DNA from: Struthidea cinerea
Taxonomy: Eukaryota; Chordata; Aves; Passeriformes; Corcoracidae
Assembly (NCBI GenBank): GCA_013397865.1
Contig: VZTI01005066.1
Span: 261,197 to 325,196, forward strand
Length of the DNA: 64,000 nucleotides
Direction of reading: 5' to 3'
How positions within the stretch are numbered: the stretch's first letter is position 1; each line of letters begins with the position of its first letter. This document shows, one piece after another, positions 1 through 13,254 of this stretch. The translations under genes were made by a program, and so were the position numbers. The notes under the pieces are model-generated. The model was given only the letters and a program-made list of their open reading frames with translations, made no database searches and was not told where the DNA came from.

Positions 1-882
1 CTGTGATTATTAAATTTCTCTTTTCTTGGTAATAATTGTGCAAAAATTTTAATTCAGAAAGGAAGGACATTATAATTGATAACCAAACTGTAATCTCTCT
101 GTATAAAATGTTGCAGATCATCAGCATACAGCTCTCCATATGCACACCACTGTAGTTTTACATTCTCATCTTTAGGGCTTGTTCATGCTCTTGCATGAAT
201 TAAATCTCTTTCTGTAGAAATGATTAGATTATGGACCTCTTTTAAGGTTATCGCCTTCCTTTTGAATAAAGGAGATGTGAGTTGAAACTCAGAAATTATC
301 AGTTGTCACTTCCAAAATGGCATTCACTGGTGAGCCATGCTGGACCAATTGGAAGACAAACAGATAAATAGGTGGTAGGATCTCCCTCCCATACCTGCAT
401 GTGCTTGCAGTGGCTACTGAAGCTGAATGAATAATGCAAAAAATTGTGTCTTCTCAATTTCCTGCTCAAGAGTAAAATGTGTGCTCACGTTGGGTGGGAA
501 ATGCCATTTTCCCCATCTCTTTGTGCAAGTACTGAGCAACTTATGCTGAAACTGGATGGCAGCAACCCAAAAGTGTGCAAAGGAAATCACTTTATGAACT
601 CAAATATGTTAGAATATGAACCATGGCGTTCACATTATGAACGGAAAATGTCTAACTGCTCTATCAGTGCTGAGTCTTTAGTCTAAATGCTAAGTGGAAA
701 TGCCATGTGCAGAATTTAGACTGAGGACTTGAACCTGATAGAGGGATCACCTATCTGATATGGCAAAGAGAAATAACCATTGTTATTAGGGTTAACAGTT
801 AGAAAAACTTTCTGGAGGGAGATTTAAAATCTCATGCTTCTGAATCTAACTCAGTATTTGTCCAGGTCTGGGGCAAGCAAAC

Positions 883-1155
883 ATAGAATCACAGAATGGT
901 TTGGATTGGAAAGGACCTTAAAGCTTATTTAATTTCAATGCCCTGCCATGGGCAGGGACACCTTCCACTATCCCAGGTTGCTCCAAGCCCCGTCCAACCT
1001 GGCCTTGAACACTTCCATGATGGGGCAGCCACAGCTTCTCTGGGCAACCTGTGCCAGGGCCTCACCACCCTCACAGGGAAGAATTCCTTCCTAATCTCTA
1101 AGCTAACACTGCCCTCTGTCACTGTGAAGCCATTACCCCTTGCCCTGTGACTCCA
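883..1155 (-). mobile_element. CR1 LINE 3' fragment
   Basis: Reading in plus orientation it begins with ATAGAATCACAGAATGGTTT and GGATTGGAAAGGACCTTAAAG, the reverse complement of the avian CR1 tail. It then carries the CR1 body (GGGCAGGGACACCTTCCACT, CTTGAACACTTCCATGATGG, CAACCTGTGCCAGGGCCTCA). It is 5'-truncated, as usual for CR1. Overlapping open frames on both strands come from the repeat. Confidence 0.93.
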
Positions 1156-3284
1156 GGCGCTTGACAAACTTCAATATAGCACAGACATAGCACTCAGCTG
1201 GCTTGATTCAAGTGGGACATCACCTGCGAGGTTGATTAAACGATGTTTAATACAGCAATCAGGAAATAGTCGAGGGTACTGTGCTCTCTGTGCCCTCTGC
1301 ACCAATACCAGAGAGCCAACATTCTTTGTTTTTGTGTCTCTCTGACTAAAGCAATCTGAAGGTAATTTTTCAGGAGTGAGTTAAAGCCCCCACAGCACAA
1401 TTAGCACACTGCCTCAACATCTCAAGGCCTCCAGTGTATTAAATATTTTGCAGTTTTTCTGCTGGAAACAAAGTTAATGTCAAAATACATTTTTTTTATT
1501 CTTAAGCACATTTCAAACACTCGCCATCAGACTGATACATCTGAATAAACAGAGAAAATTCATTTATAGAGCTGTTAGCAGAAATGTTTGGAAAACATAA
1601 AACATGCTTTATTGCTATTTGCTATAGCAGATAGCAGAGTGAAGCTCTATATGTTCTCCGCTGTACTGCTTTGTCCTGGTCACCCCCCATGGCTCCCTGG
1701 GGCTTGGCTGGCCCAGGATCTGACTGCCCAGTTCTGGCAAAATTGGGAAGAAATTTACTTTTATATTCAAGTAATAATTTATTATATCCTTAGGCAATCC
1801 TAGGAGGCTTTGGGGGCTCTTCTGGGGTTAGCTTCAAAAGCCCAGAATCAAATTATATTCCATTGAACTCCATTAATATCAGTCAGGTTTTGTTGTTGGT
1901 TTAGATTTTTATGCTGGACAAACACTAGTCAGAAATCTAACAAAGAAAAAAATTGTTTCACCTCCTGCTGCAGGTGGATGTCTGTTGTCTGAAGATCCAT
2001 CCCATGACTAAACTCTGCCCAGCGACGGAACAGGTCAGTCCAAGGGTCACAACTCAACATGTCCAGCAACCTAAAATCAGTGCTGTTCTCCCTCAAAGAA
2101 CTGTAGGTCTGCATGTACCTTTGGAAATGAGGGCTCTGACTTTAAGGGCAGAGCAAAAGGAAGAAGGGGCTGGGAGCTGGAGGTGAGACAGGAACTCTCC
2201 TTCCTCCTTGCTCTTGTGATGCATGGACTGGCTGGGTGCATGCTAATTTGGCTGAGAATTGTTTAAAATCTGCTCTGTTGACCTGAAGGTAATTTTTTTT
2301 CTCCGTCTCAGACTTGAGGGAAAACCCAGTGAGAGAAGCTGTACTGGGCATTACATAATGGAATAAGGGGGTGTGTGTGTGTGTGTTTGTATAGTTATGC
2401 AGCTCCTGAAAATCCTTTTGGCCTCACACAGAGTCTGAGTTGAGAACACTCCCCCACCCCAGACAAGAGCTTTGATTTTATACCTTGGAGAGGCACCACA
2501 GTATAGCAGGAGCTCAGCTGGACCCAGAAGATATTTTGCAGGAACTTCTTGCCATGGGGGCACCTCATGTGGGGGAGCTCTGCAGGTCCCCCCTGCTCAT
2601 GTGTCTGAGGTTTCTTGGGGCTCTGGGAGCTCTGCCCATCATATGCTTCCCTGTTTGGTCCCTGGAAAGTAAAATCCTTTCATGTCTCTGGCTCAGTTTA
2701 CTCAGCCACAGGACTATCTAATACCTCTTTGATAAAGTTAATGCAGCATCAGGAGGAGCTTCCCAGTGCCCTGGGATGAGTGGTGCCACACAAGTGCGAA
2801 GTACTTTTATAATAAAGCACTTAATAACTAAGTGTGCCTCTACAAGAAGAAAATCCATGAGGAGCTCTGCAGTGGAGAGGGCACTTGGTTTTGTATTGTT
2901 GGCAGCACTCAGTGAATAGCCAGGAGAACTGTTTGAAATGAATGGGATATCTTCCAGGGAGATCAGAGTACTTCCAGAGGGATTTTGCTCAGAAACCTGT
3001 GAAGCTTCTGTTCCTATAGCTTTTGATGGCGTATAGCTGTCTCTATTTCTGTCATAATCATTCATTAGGTTTTGTCAAACTGTTCCAATTGCTACTACAG
3101 CAACTCTAATGAAATCTTGCTCCCTAAATAGCCACACCAATTTTATCAGGTCAGAATCTGCCCTTTCCAACTAATTTGCTGCCTTTTGACTGTACTTTTT
3201 TCTTCTGAGTAGAGAGTTTGCAGTGAGAAGGAGCCCAAAATTATAAACCCAAATACTTTTTTCTATTTTCAGCATAAACCAAAT

Positions 3285-3285
<1 letters not shown>

Positions 3286-3336
<51 letters not shown>

Positions 3337-3347
3337 TTTTTTTTTTT
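3286..3347. repeat. Poly-T tract
   Basis: Sixty-two positions of T with one G at 3336. It produces a lysine-rich false frame on the minus strand. There is no LINE or SINE body next to it that I recognise. Confidence 0.97.
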
Positions 3348-4650
3348 AAATCATGTGTGCATTCCACTAATGTGTGTGGAAAAACAAACCCTCTGGAGAA
3401 GCAAGCCAAAGCATGTCTCTTGTTCCTGTGATGCTCTTGCTGGCTGACCTGAGGATTTGGAGCAAGACAAAGAAAATTCACCATCATTACAATCCAGCAC
3501 GTGTAAGATTTTTTTCAAATGCCCTATAAATCCAGGGAGACAGTATGGTGTGTATTTTATGATAAAATATCTACTATTTCACTGCAGTGAGATCTGATCT
3601 GGCTTGAATTCAAGACCCCAACAAGGAAGTCTGTATTATATTTGCAGCACCCCGAGGCACTTAGTAACCCTTTTCACATGGAAATCCAGGACAGAATTTT
3701 GCAGTACCTTTGTTGGCATGTGAACGGGTCTATAATTGAATAGTAAATGTCTTTTTTTGCCGCTTTCCTTCTGGAATAATGTCTCCTGTGCAAAAGCAAG
3801 ATTTTCTTCCAGTTTCTGCTAGTGAATGAACTCTTTATGTTGTTTAATTTAAAATAATTTGTTTAACTTTGTGGGTTGGAAGGAATAAGATGAAAAGAAA
3901 AGATGAGTGGCATGCTCTGCCCCAAGTTTCAGCTGCAGCCAAACAGCATCAATAGATATTCCCCAGCTGGACAGAGATGAAATTATTCCCTTTGGCTGGA
4001 CAAAGAGTTTTTTTGCTAAACGAATGACTGAAGCCATACCTATAAATGACAGCATCCTAGTAATAAAACCAACATATTTCACATGTTTTGAACAGAAAGC
4101 AGGGAAATGTGGAATGAATTTGGCAGCTGAAATAGTCTGCCTGATGTGTATTAAGGTACTTTGAAAGGGTATGGTGAAACTTCCATTATATCTTCCTACA
4201 TTTTACATGAGCAGACACGTTCCTCTTGCCTAGCTTGTATACGTTTCTTCACAAAAGGAAATGAAAAAACTTTTTCCTTGCTATTGGAGAAAAATGGTCA
4301 AACACCCTCTGAGACAGCGCCTATGTCCCCAAATCAGAAAACTGCCTAATAAGCATAATGTTATGAAGTCTGGGCTGAAGTACTGTTTTCATTTTGCTTG
4401 CAGTCCCTCATCAATTTCAGCACTGGAATTTCATTAGGGATGGAATTTTTGAAGATATTCAAAGACTGGGATGGAGGCAGAGACCCAAGTTTTGCTAATA
4501 CACCACGCAAGTTTCACGCTTCTTGTTTTCCCCTGTTGCTCATGTGCTGTGCTGCCCTGTATGCCTTGTTCCCACAGCTTTGGTGGTACATTGTGCTCAT
4601 TGTGTGCCTTCTGACCCCTGTGCTAGCAGAAGGATCCATTTGGGAGTGGC

Positions 4651-4870
4651 AGTTCAGGCTGGATATTAGGAAAAATTTCTACACTGAAAGACTGATTAAG
4701 CATTGGAAAAAGCTCCCGAGGAAAATGGAGGACTCACAATTCCTACAAGTGTTCAAAAAATGAGTAGAGATGGCAGTTTGTGACATGCTTTAGCGGGCAA
4801 AGTGGTATTTGCTCAAAGGTTGAACTTGATGATCTTGGAGGTCCTTTCCAACCTTAATGAGTCTATGATT
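4651..4870 (+). mobile_element. CR1 LINE 3' fragment (CCAACCTTAATG subtype)
   Basis: The body starts with TTCAGGCTGGATATTAGGAA and ends in GATGATCTTGGAGGTCCTTT and CCAACCTTAATGAGTCTATG. The tail matches the copy at 9993-10113 closely and differs from the CCAACCCAAACC tails of other copies here. A 121-residue open frame at 4398-4763 runs into it and is not a gene. Confidence 0.9.
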
Positions 4871-7800
4871 CACCTACCCAGAGGATGGCATAACCCAAAT
4901 GTCATTGGCATCCTCTGTACAATCTTGCCCTGTGCCCTCAAACAGGCATGAGGAGTTTGGGAGGCAGGAGCAACACTCACTTTGTAGTGGTAAAATATGA
5001 TCAGAATGCAGCAGGACTCAATAACAGAAGTAAGGTTGTGTTGGAAAAGCAAGGGGATGTTGGTAACCTGATGGAAATGAGGAGTCTCTTGCTTGACAGC
5101 AAGAACCCCCCCAGCTGATAACCTTGATGATGCTGCCCTTGGTAGAGCACTCACTCGCCTGCAGCTGTTTTTAATTTCTTCCACTCCCTGCTGAGATTTC
5201 CATCACCCACCCACACATCCTGTATTTAACCAGCACACAGAACTTTCTGGAGATCAAGATTTGTATTGCTCTGGGGACGCCCCATGTACATACCATCCAG
5301 CCAAAGTCTGACTCTACTGGAAGTGGTGCATTTGTAGGAAGATAGTGCAGGTGAACATATGTATTTTGTAGAAGTCCATAGCTTAAGAATTGCCAAAACC
5401 ATTATTATTTCACATTGCAGACTGGTAGCAACCCACCAAATGAAAGGGGAAGGCTGGAGGCAGGGATGCTCAGATTTCTCTGTGAGAGCAGATGCAGAGA
5501 GAAAGGTCTGCAGGGCAAAGTCATGTCTGAAATCAAAGCAGGGTCTGATTAAAGTGGGAATATTTTGATGCTGGGGGGATATAAGTATAGGAGATAACAA
5601 AAAGCCAAAAAAGATCTCCAGAAGCAATGTACAGATTCAAATGGTGATACTTTAGTGACTGGAAAACATGGTCTGTGATGAAAGACAAGAATCTGATTCC
5701 CACTCCAGGAGGTTGGCAGTGCCACAATGATTGGCATGGTTAAGCCAAACTTTGAAATTCTTCTCAGAAAAACACGCTGCCCTAAATTCTTTTTCTCTAC
5801 TCATGTGTTCAATTAGAAATTTGTTCACTAAATATTTTATAATAATCTCATGTCACCTCAGAATCTTACAGGAATATGCTGGTACTCAGGAACTTTGATT
5901 CCCTGTGTTACAGAATTTTGATTCCCTTTTTAATTTTCCTGAGGTTATTATACATTTAATAAGCTGCTCTTGCTGACTACATCATCTGAAATCCCTGCAG
6001 TTAGCAAATGCTGCCCTGCTTTAGCTTCTGCTGGTCTTGACAACCAACCTGCTCACTTCACTTCAATAACTAATCCCATGAAATAACTTAGTGTCACTCT
6101 CTAGAGTACATTAAAAACCCCAAACAAACCCCTCATCTAAAATGTAACATCAATCACAGAGAACAGTTACACATTAAATTTTATGAGGAAAATGAGGAAA
6201 GAAAAAGCCCAAACCTCTCAATTTCACTCATAAAAATCTTTTTAGTTGTGAGTTTTCACAAAATGCTGTCTAATTCAATGCGTTCATGTTATTTAATTAC
6301 CATTTACCTGTAACTCTTCTGTTACCCACAGCCATTAAATCTTCCTCAGCCTATGCCCACCTCCTCTGGGAAGAAGGTGGTAGCATTTCTTCCTCTACAA
6401 TCCAGAAAGCAATAACTTCTTCTTTCTAGTATTTTTTTTTTTCTGAGAAAGGCACTACAGAGGAATTTAGACATCTCCAGTAGAGAAGATTACTTGAAAA
6501 TAAATATTTTGCTGGTTTAAAGAATTCCCTTGATATTTTCCCTTTGCCAAAACACATTTGAATTTCTAGTCTTATTTAACTAGAATTTTTCCCACATCTG
6601 TTGCAAGAAATTAAGGGTTCATATTCTGGAAACTGTGTTTCTGAAGATAACTTCTGAAACTAGGAACATCTTCCCAGAAAGGAGGGCTTCTCCCCTGTAC
6701 ACCCTCTGTCTCTCCAGGAATCCTTCGGGATGTAAAGCTGTCTGGGGGCAAGATTCTCATCATCAGGATTTCAGGGAACTTGTGTTCAGCTTCTTTTTTC
6801 TTCTTAAGTGTCAGCAGCTGAGCACAGATGTCTGGATTGGCAACAATTCTGAACCCAATTAACCCAGTTAATGGCACTACAGCCCTTCGTGAAGTGACAG
6901 ATTATTGCAAGCAGACAAGGCACAGCCACTCACCCCTGTCGCATGCTCTTGTGTCATTGAGAAAGTAAGTGGAGGTAGGAGCCACCAAGTGATTAGCTGT
7001 TCTAATATTGTTAATTAAGCACCAGTATGAAGTTTGCCATAAAAATAGAACTAATCTTCATCTGTGTCTCTATCCCATGTTTGGCACTATGTTACTATAT
7101 CACATAAAATAGTCTCAGACCAGTATCTGGACAGCAACTTCAGAGGGAGATGTGAACATGAAGCAAGATGAGAGATTCAGGAGGTATAACCCTGCCATGG
7201 GGCATTCACTGAAGTGAATGTGTGGCAAATTCAAATCAAACAGCTCCAGAATTTCACTGGGTCATCAGTTTCTGAATCCCTCTGATGGTGGGTCTTGTGG
7301 ATTTTAGACAAGGACAGCAAGTTGGAGCAGCCAGGAGTTGTAACCTGTCTGGACTGGACAACTTGAGGTTTGCTGATTTGCAAGATTACACCTACAAGCT
7401 GCTATTGCAAAGCAGTGCATGGTTTCTCAGCTTCACAAGGACTGCACAAAGTACGTGAAAGCAAATAGCTGATTTTTTAGGTAGGTCTTCCTGCAATCTT
7501 CTCTGTCTCTTCTGTCTGGTTAACAACGGCCGCAGTTTAATGTGTGTTACTGATGGATCCCTGCAGTTTTACACAAGTGGTTCATATAATTTTCCCCAAA
7601 TTAACCAGCTCAGGGCTCCTGCCACCCTATTCACTAGTTCAATTTCCCCCTGGAATTAAACTACTTTTTTTCTGTTTTGTACCATGCCGTGCATGTACCA
7701 TTTTGCTGAGGGTTAACCTGAGCAGTGGAGTGCTGTGGGAAATGCCGCAGTGAGGGAGCAAACTGCTGCTGCAGATAGAAATGCTAAAGCTGTGTTTCAG

Positions 7801-9922
7801 GGGAGATTTTAAGAAAACTACAGATAATATCCTGGCCTGTGTTATCCATTCAGATAAAATTGAGTGTAATCCTACCCCTATTGCTACACCACTAAATGTA
7901 TTTAAAGGAAGAGATTTATTTCCCCTCCTATTATCCTTCTTTTCTCCTTTCTTCTTGCACTCCATGCTACTTAGAAGTTCAGAAATGAATAGTTTAGCAA
8001 GAAACTTCTGCTCCCCCCGTCATCTCTGGGAAATTTCTGAGGTAATGTTCATGTATTTCAGTGCTTCCTTCCCTCTACTATTATGATTCAGGACTTCAGG
8101 GATCTGTTTTGTAGGCAGGCTTTAAAGGTTACTCGCTTTAGTACCTTAATACCTCTTACTCTAAGGTTATTCTGCCATTTTTTCTCTTAGAAGTCTTCAA
8201 TTTTTGCTTTAAATGACCAGTGTCTCTTCCAGCTCTTTTGAAGAGACCTCATTGTTTTGCCCTGCTTTTCCAGCTGATTGTGTTAACACATCCCATTCTG
8301 ATCACAACTAACTACAGCAATTATTATGAATTCTTTAGATGTTCTGCTAATTTACAACCAGCAATGAGTGTAGGCCATGGTCAAGTAGGTCTTTCTGCAT
8401 CTTCATCAAAATTCCGGCTTGACCCTGTTCTTGATATTTTGAATAATTTTTTTTGAATAACTGAGAAATTGAGCCTTGCCAGGACAATAATGCTCATTAT
8501 GTAAATTCTGATCCAGAACAGGCAGCATCATTTGGATTTTAAGTTGACAATTTTCTCTGATTCTCTGCCTTCAGGACAGCATGACCCACCACCTGCTGCT
8601 AAGCTGAGATCTCTATATCATTTATCCCTGTGAAAAGGGCAGAATGTAATAAATTTAATATTTGAATCCATGATTTGTTGCTTAGTTACATATGTCATGA
8701 AGCAAAAGCAGTAATATTGCATGATTTATGTAACTAACTGACTGTCCAAATTTTAAGGCTTGAACATTGACTATTCATGCCGTGTTTACATGAGCTATTA
8801 CCTACAGGGGGGAATGTCAAGAATAAATTAAACATCTTCTCTTGAATGTTTTTAAGCAAATAAATTATTAGTCTGAGTTCTTGGCTGTGTTTTACGATTA
8901 AATCTCTAAGTGTGGCTGTGCATAGGGTAACTCGGCTTGAAATTTTCTCACTATGGAAATTGTGAGAATCAATCTGTGATGGACAGATTCTGCTCTCTAA
9001 ATTCTGCATATTAGAGTTTGAGTCTGTACAGGGACAAAGTGTGCTTTAGGAAGGGAGAGAATTAACTATTGAAGCAAAATACCTTCAGTTCCTCAGGGAA
9101 CTGTGGAAATGCATTTCCCCTTGTACCCAGTACAAAATAGCCCCAGGACAATAGGAGAGACTTTTCTCCAGAAGAGCATATACTTGGGAAGCTGAAAAGA
9201 AATGACTTCACCATGACAAATGTACAGCAGCACTTAAAATGTACTGTCTCCTGAAATAAGGAGATTTGCAGAATAAAGAGCAAATGCATTTTCTCATTTC
9301 TTTGGATGAAAAGGTACTAAGATTTTCATTTTCAATTGAATGTGATAAATTCTTCTTTTTAGGAAATAATCTATAAATTGAAAAGACTTATCTATTCCCC
9401 TAAAATGTACACTTTCCCATAATATGCCAATAGGCAGTCCGTTCTGAGCAGTCATCAGAGACAGCTAAGCTGCTCTTTTATGTCCATTTTTGCACACAGT
9501 CTTGCTGTAGTCCAAGAGTATGATGCAACATCTAATGAAGTTAAAAAGAACATTTCGATAGAGTCTGTATCAGGACTTTAAACACTAAATACAGTCTCTA
9601 AGTGCAGCTCTGTGCAACCTCCCATTTATTTTTATTAATTTTAATCTTGTTCTCTCTTGCATGTTAGGAAAGGATTTACACTAATCTGACAAGTACTGAA
9701 TGATTTGATTTAAATTGCTGGCTACTGCTTTAATGTCTGGAAAGAAGACAAACCATGTCAGCTTTGTTTTGTGATGGAATTAAAAGATTGGAATTTAAGC
9801 AAAGTCCCAACATTTTTCTTGTGATTTTAGTTAGTCTGTGTTTTCATACATACATTAGAACAGTGCAAAGGCCTTCCTTCCTCAGAAATTCCATTTTGAG
9901 CTGTGTCATTGAAGAGAATCAA

Positions 9923-9989
9923 TCTTTCTTTCTCTTTCTTTCTCTTTCTTTCTTACTTTCGTTCTTTCGTTCTTTCTTTATTTCTTTCC
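9923..9989. repeat. TTTC-type pyrimidine microsatellite
   Basis: Imperfect units of CTTT and CTTTT with TTCG variants, ending three bases before the CR1 copy at 9993. Confidence 0.93.
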
Positions 9990-9992
9990 TAA

Positions 9993-10113
9993 TGTTCAAA
10001 AAACAAGTAGATGGGACACTTTGCAGTATGATCTAGTGGACATGGGAGTGTTTGGTCAAAGGTTAGACTTGATGATCATGGAGGTCTTTTCCAACCTTAA
10101 TGATTCTGTGATT
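9993..10113 (+). mobile_element. CR1 LINE 3' fragment (CCAACCTTAATG subtype)
   Basis: A 5'-truncated CR1 piece ending in GACTTGATGATCATGGAGGT and CCAACCTTAATGATTCTGTG. It starts just after a pyrimidine-rich microsatellite (9923-9989), so the insertion junction or the repeat expansion lies at its 5' edge. Confidence 0.87.
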
Positions 10114-12878
10114 TATCTTATTATGGGATGCTGCCTTGAGCATTTTTGTGCACAAACTGGAATATGTTTTTTCAGCCAAATGTCATTTGAACTAAGAGTC
10201 ATGCAACAAAACTGAGAATAGGGTTGGATAAAGCAATGGTATTTAGGGAATTGTACATGGCCTTGAACCAGTGCAGCCTGCAAACGCCATGAGAGCAGCT
10301 CTGCTCATTCATCTGGAATTCACATGGAGGCCTGAGGTAACATCAGGGTTTTCCAGCGACTGACAGCTGACTTGCCTAAAGAGCTGAGTCATTTGACCAT
10401 AATAATCAGACTTCATATTGACTTCAGGACTCTGTCACAGGGATGTAAACAATCTGGGAGCTGATTTGAACAGATGAGCTCCACCATGACTCAGCAACAA
10501 GGAATTATACTTTACCTGCCAAAATTCACCTTTGCACAGTTTCTGAGCTGACATTGTTCAGTATGATGAAAGATAAACTTGTTAGGGGAGAAGGCTGCCC
10601 TCAAAGAGCCAAAGAGTCTGGGACTGCTCTGCAGAGCAGACCTTGAGCATGATCCATAGCTGGGTTGGAAGGGAACTGGAGAGAGAAGATGGACTCCTCC
10701 CTCTGGCCTTGTGGAGCAGGGAATGAAGAAAGGAGGCGTTGCCCTTTGACAGCAGGAGGTAAGAAGGACAAACACCTTTTGGACACTATAACCTAGGGTG
10801 GAGAGATCTGTTCCAAGATACCTGTTCCCTCCCTGTCCATCTGAGGGATATTACTTAAGGTTTGAATCAACGAGGTTTCACTACACATGACATATTTCAG
10901 CCTCAAGCTTAGAGTGAAGCCCTGGAGAAAATGCAAGTTTACTGGACAGTTTGAATATATTTTCTTGGCCCATATGTTTTTCCTTGGCGATAGGAATACA
11001 GTACAGTATTATGTGTTCTGAAGAAGCTGTGGACCTGTTTGGAAGTATAACATAAAGAAACCATCTGTGAGAGATTTAGGCTTTAGCTTCAATGTCCTCA
11101 AAAGCTGTGAATTATGACTTTTTTACTGCACTTCAAGGGTCAGAACTCTGTCCTGGTCTCTACCTCCTTGTTAAGAAAAAAAATGGTCTCGTACGTCTCA
11201 CCAGTGAGGTTTTCCATTCCTGATTCCATTCTCTTTGGTCTTGTAATGAACATCTGTTCCTTTGTCTCATTTCCCCCCTTTGCTGTTCTCCCTCTTGATT
11301 ACCAGGGACTAAATTTGTGAAGTGTATTTAAATGCTTAAACCTTTTTTAAAAACCTGACTGACTTTTTTTCCCCCACTGTGATTAGGATATAGGCCTAAG
11401 TGATTAATCTTTCTTGAATAATGACAAAAACGTTGCATCAGCATGAGAGGATCTAACCTTTGAAAAATTCCCCCAGGAGCATCCACTTCTGCTGGGGATT
11501 TCACTGCCAGTCAGAGCAGTTAATAAAAAAGGGAAAGCCAATAACACTGCCAGAAGTTTTTGCCACATACAAGTCAGAGAATCAGTTAGAGGCTGTCAAA
11601 TGTAATGTATGGCATTATTAATATGAAGAATTTCAGATCAAAATGGGGCTTACTGTCCCAGTGACTGGGTCATGTGGAAGTGGCTGAAGAAACAGGGAGT
11701 TTTCACGTGGAACGTTTAGAGGAGAGTGCTTGGGCAGACTTTGCAAAGTCATTAATCTCAGTATTTCAGGAGGATGAGAAAGTGAAAGATAGGAGAGGAG
11801 ATATTCTAGCTGTAATGCTGGATGTGTTTCAGCATTTGGCCTCTGAGCTCTTCAGGATGTGGGAAGCCTTTCCCTTCTGGTGCGCAGTGTGGGCTGGGGG
11901 TGCCTGGACAATGCTGAGGAACCGGGTAGGAGCCTACCCAGCTACCCATCAAGTCATCTTGGATGCCTGCAGTGCCAAGGCGACGACATCATGAAAGACA
12001 ATCTTTTCAGCCTTGCCCCCAGGACTTTTTCTCCTCTTTTTTAAAATGCCACACTCTGAAAACTTGGGCTTAAACCATGCAGGAATTTGCAGTGCCTGGT
12101 AAGAATTCATTATGCAGTCAGGATCTTTTCATAAATCCACAGACTGTGTATTTGTTTAAATATTTGTGTTTGTTTCATATAAACGCTCCCAACTCTTACT
12201 ATCTAAACACACAGTGTAAATTCATCTCTCATCTAGTGGGATGATGCTCTAGTACAGCTGCTTGGAAAGCTGGCAGCTTAGAGAAATATTCATAAGACAT
12301 CCTGAGCCTGAAAACGGCTCGGTAACCTATGGAAGCTCTTCAGCAGCTTCTGCACAATTTGTTTGACAAATCCCATCTTACTTATTGTACGTGAATTATC
12401 TACCAAAAAAAGTTGCTTTTTAAAGCATTGGTTAGCTTTAAATAATTTCTCAAATCTGCATAGATTTTCTTGTGGCTGTTTCATGTCAAGATATTTCTTT
12501 GAGTGCAGAAAGGATGTTCTCCTGGTAACCCTTCATTCCTTGATTGACCATAACCCTTGGAAGCAAGCTTTTGCTGCCTAGGTTTGGCTTCAGAAATGTC
12601 TTTGCATGAATGTTTCCAAGTTTCCTGGGCAGGTCTGCGGCTGTCCCTGGTACTCTGGGCACCCCAGGCCAGATCCATCCAGGGCGGTGGATCCGGGGAC
12701 TGGATGGTCCAGCTATGGGACTGTGAGTGGGTAGGGAGCCACAAGTCCTCACAGAAGGTGAGGCTGAGAGGAAAAGTGCAAAACTTGGTAATGGTTTTGC
12801 TTATATAAGCTCAGCATGAGGTCTGTGTAATCATTTTAAAGCAAAGTTGATTCTTATCCTGCTGTGTTAGAGGTTTGT

Positions 12879-12903
12879 ATTTAATTTAATTTAATTTAAT
12901 TTT
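12879..12903. repeat. Short TTTAA pentanucleotide repeat
   Basis: About five units of ATTTA/TTAAT in tandem. Confidence 0.9.
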
Positions 12904-13128
12904 CTTACATTAAGGGCAGCTAACACACAAAAAATGATGGTTCAAGTAAGGTTAGCTGCTTCCATGTGACTTTTGCAAGGAGCAGTGTTGCTACCCCACT
13001 GTAGAGGAGTGAAGAGCAGTTAACAAAGTGATTAACAACATAAATCTCCATTCCTTGTTACCACTAATAGCTGTTTATGACAGCAATACCAGTAGGTCTT
13101 AGGTTTTAGTTGGCCATCAGGTTGTGGG

Positions 13129-13254
13129 TTTTTTTTTTTTTTTTNNNNNNNNNNNNNNNNNNNNNNNNNNNNNNNNNNNNNNNNNNNNNNNNNNNNNNNN
13201 NNNNNNNNNNNNNNNNNNNNNNNNNNNNNNNNNNNNNNNNNNNNTTTTTTTTTT
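13129..13254. other. Assembly gap of 100 N inside a poly-T tract
   Basis: T runs at 13129-13144 and 13245-13254 flank exactly 100 N at 13145-13244. A round 100 is commonly used for gaps of unknown size, so the true length may differ. Frames crossing it are not real. Confidence 0.98.

Larger units (their letters stand above)
1..13128. other. Non-coding interval 3' of FSTL4, part 1
   Basis: No exon is recognisable. Open frames are short, overlap on both strands and lack known domains. The stretch holds CR1 copies (883-1155, 4651-4870, 9993-10113), a poly-T tract (3286-3347), a short GT run near 2371-2386, a TTTC microsatellite (9923-9989) and an ATTTA-type repeat (12879-12903). A GC-richer patch around 1670-1810 remains unassigned. 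Confidence 0.7.

Noticed and set aside
2718..3065. 115-residue open frame on the minus strand
   Set aside because: No recognisable domain, no supporting splice context and ordinary AT-rich sequence. The length is within what chance gives in 64 kb.
4398..4763. 121-residue open frame on the plus strand
   Set aside because: Its second part is CR1 sequence and the first part shows no known family.
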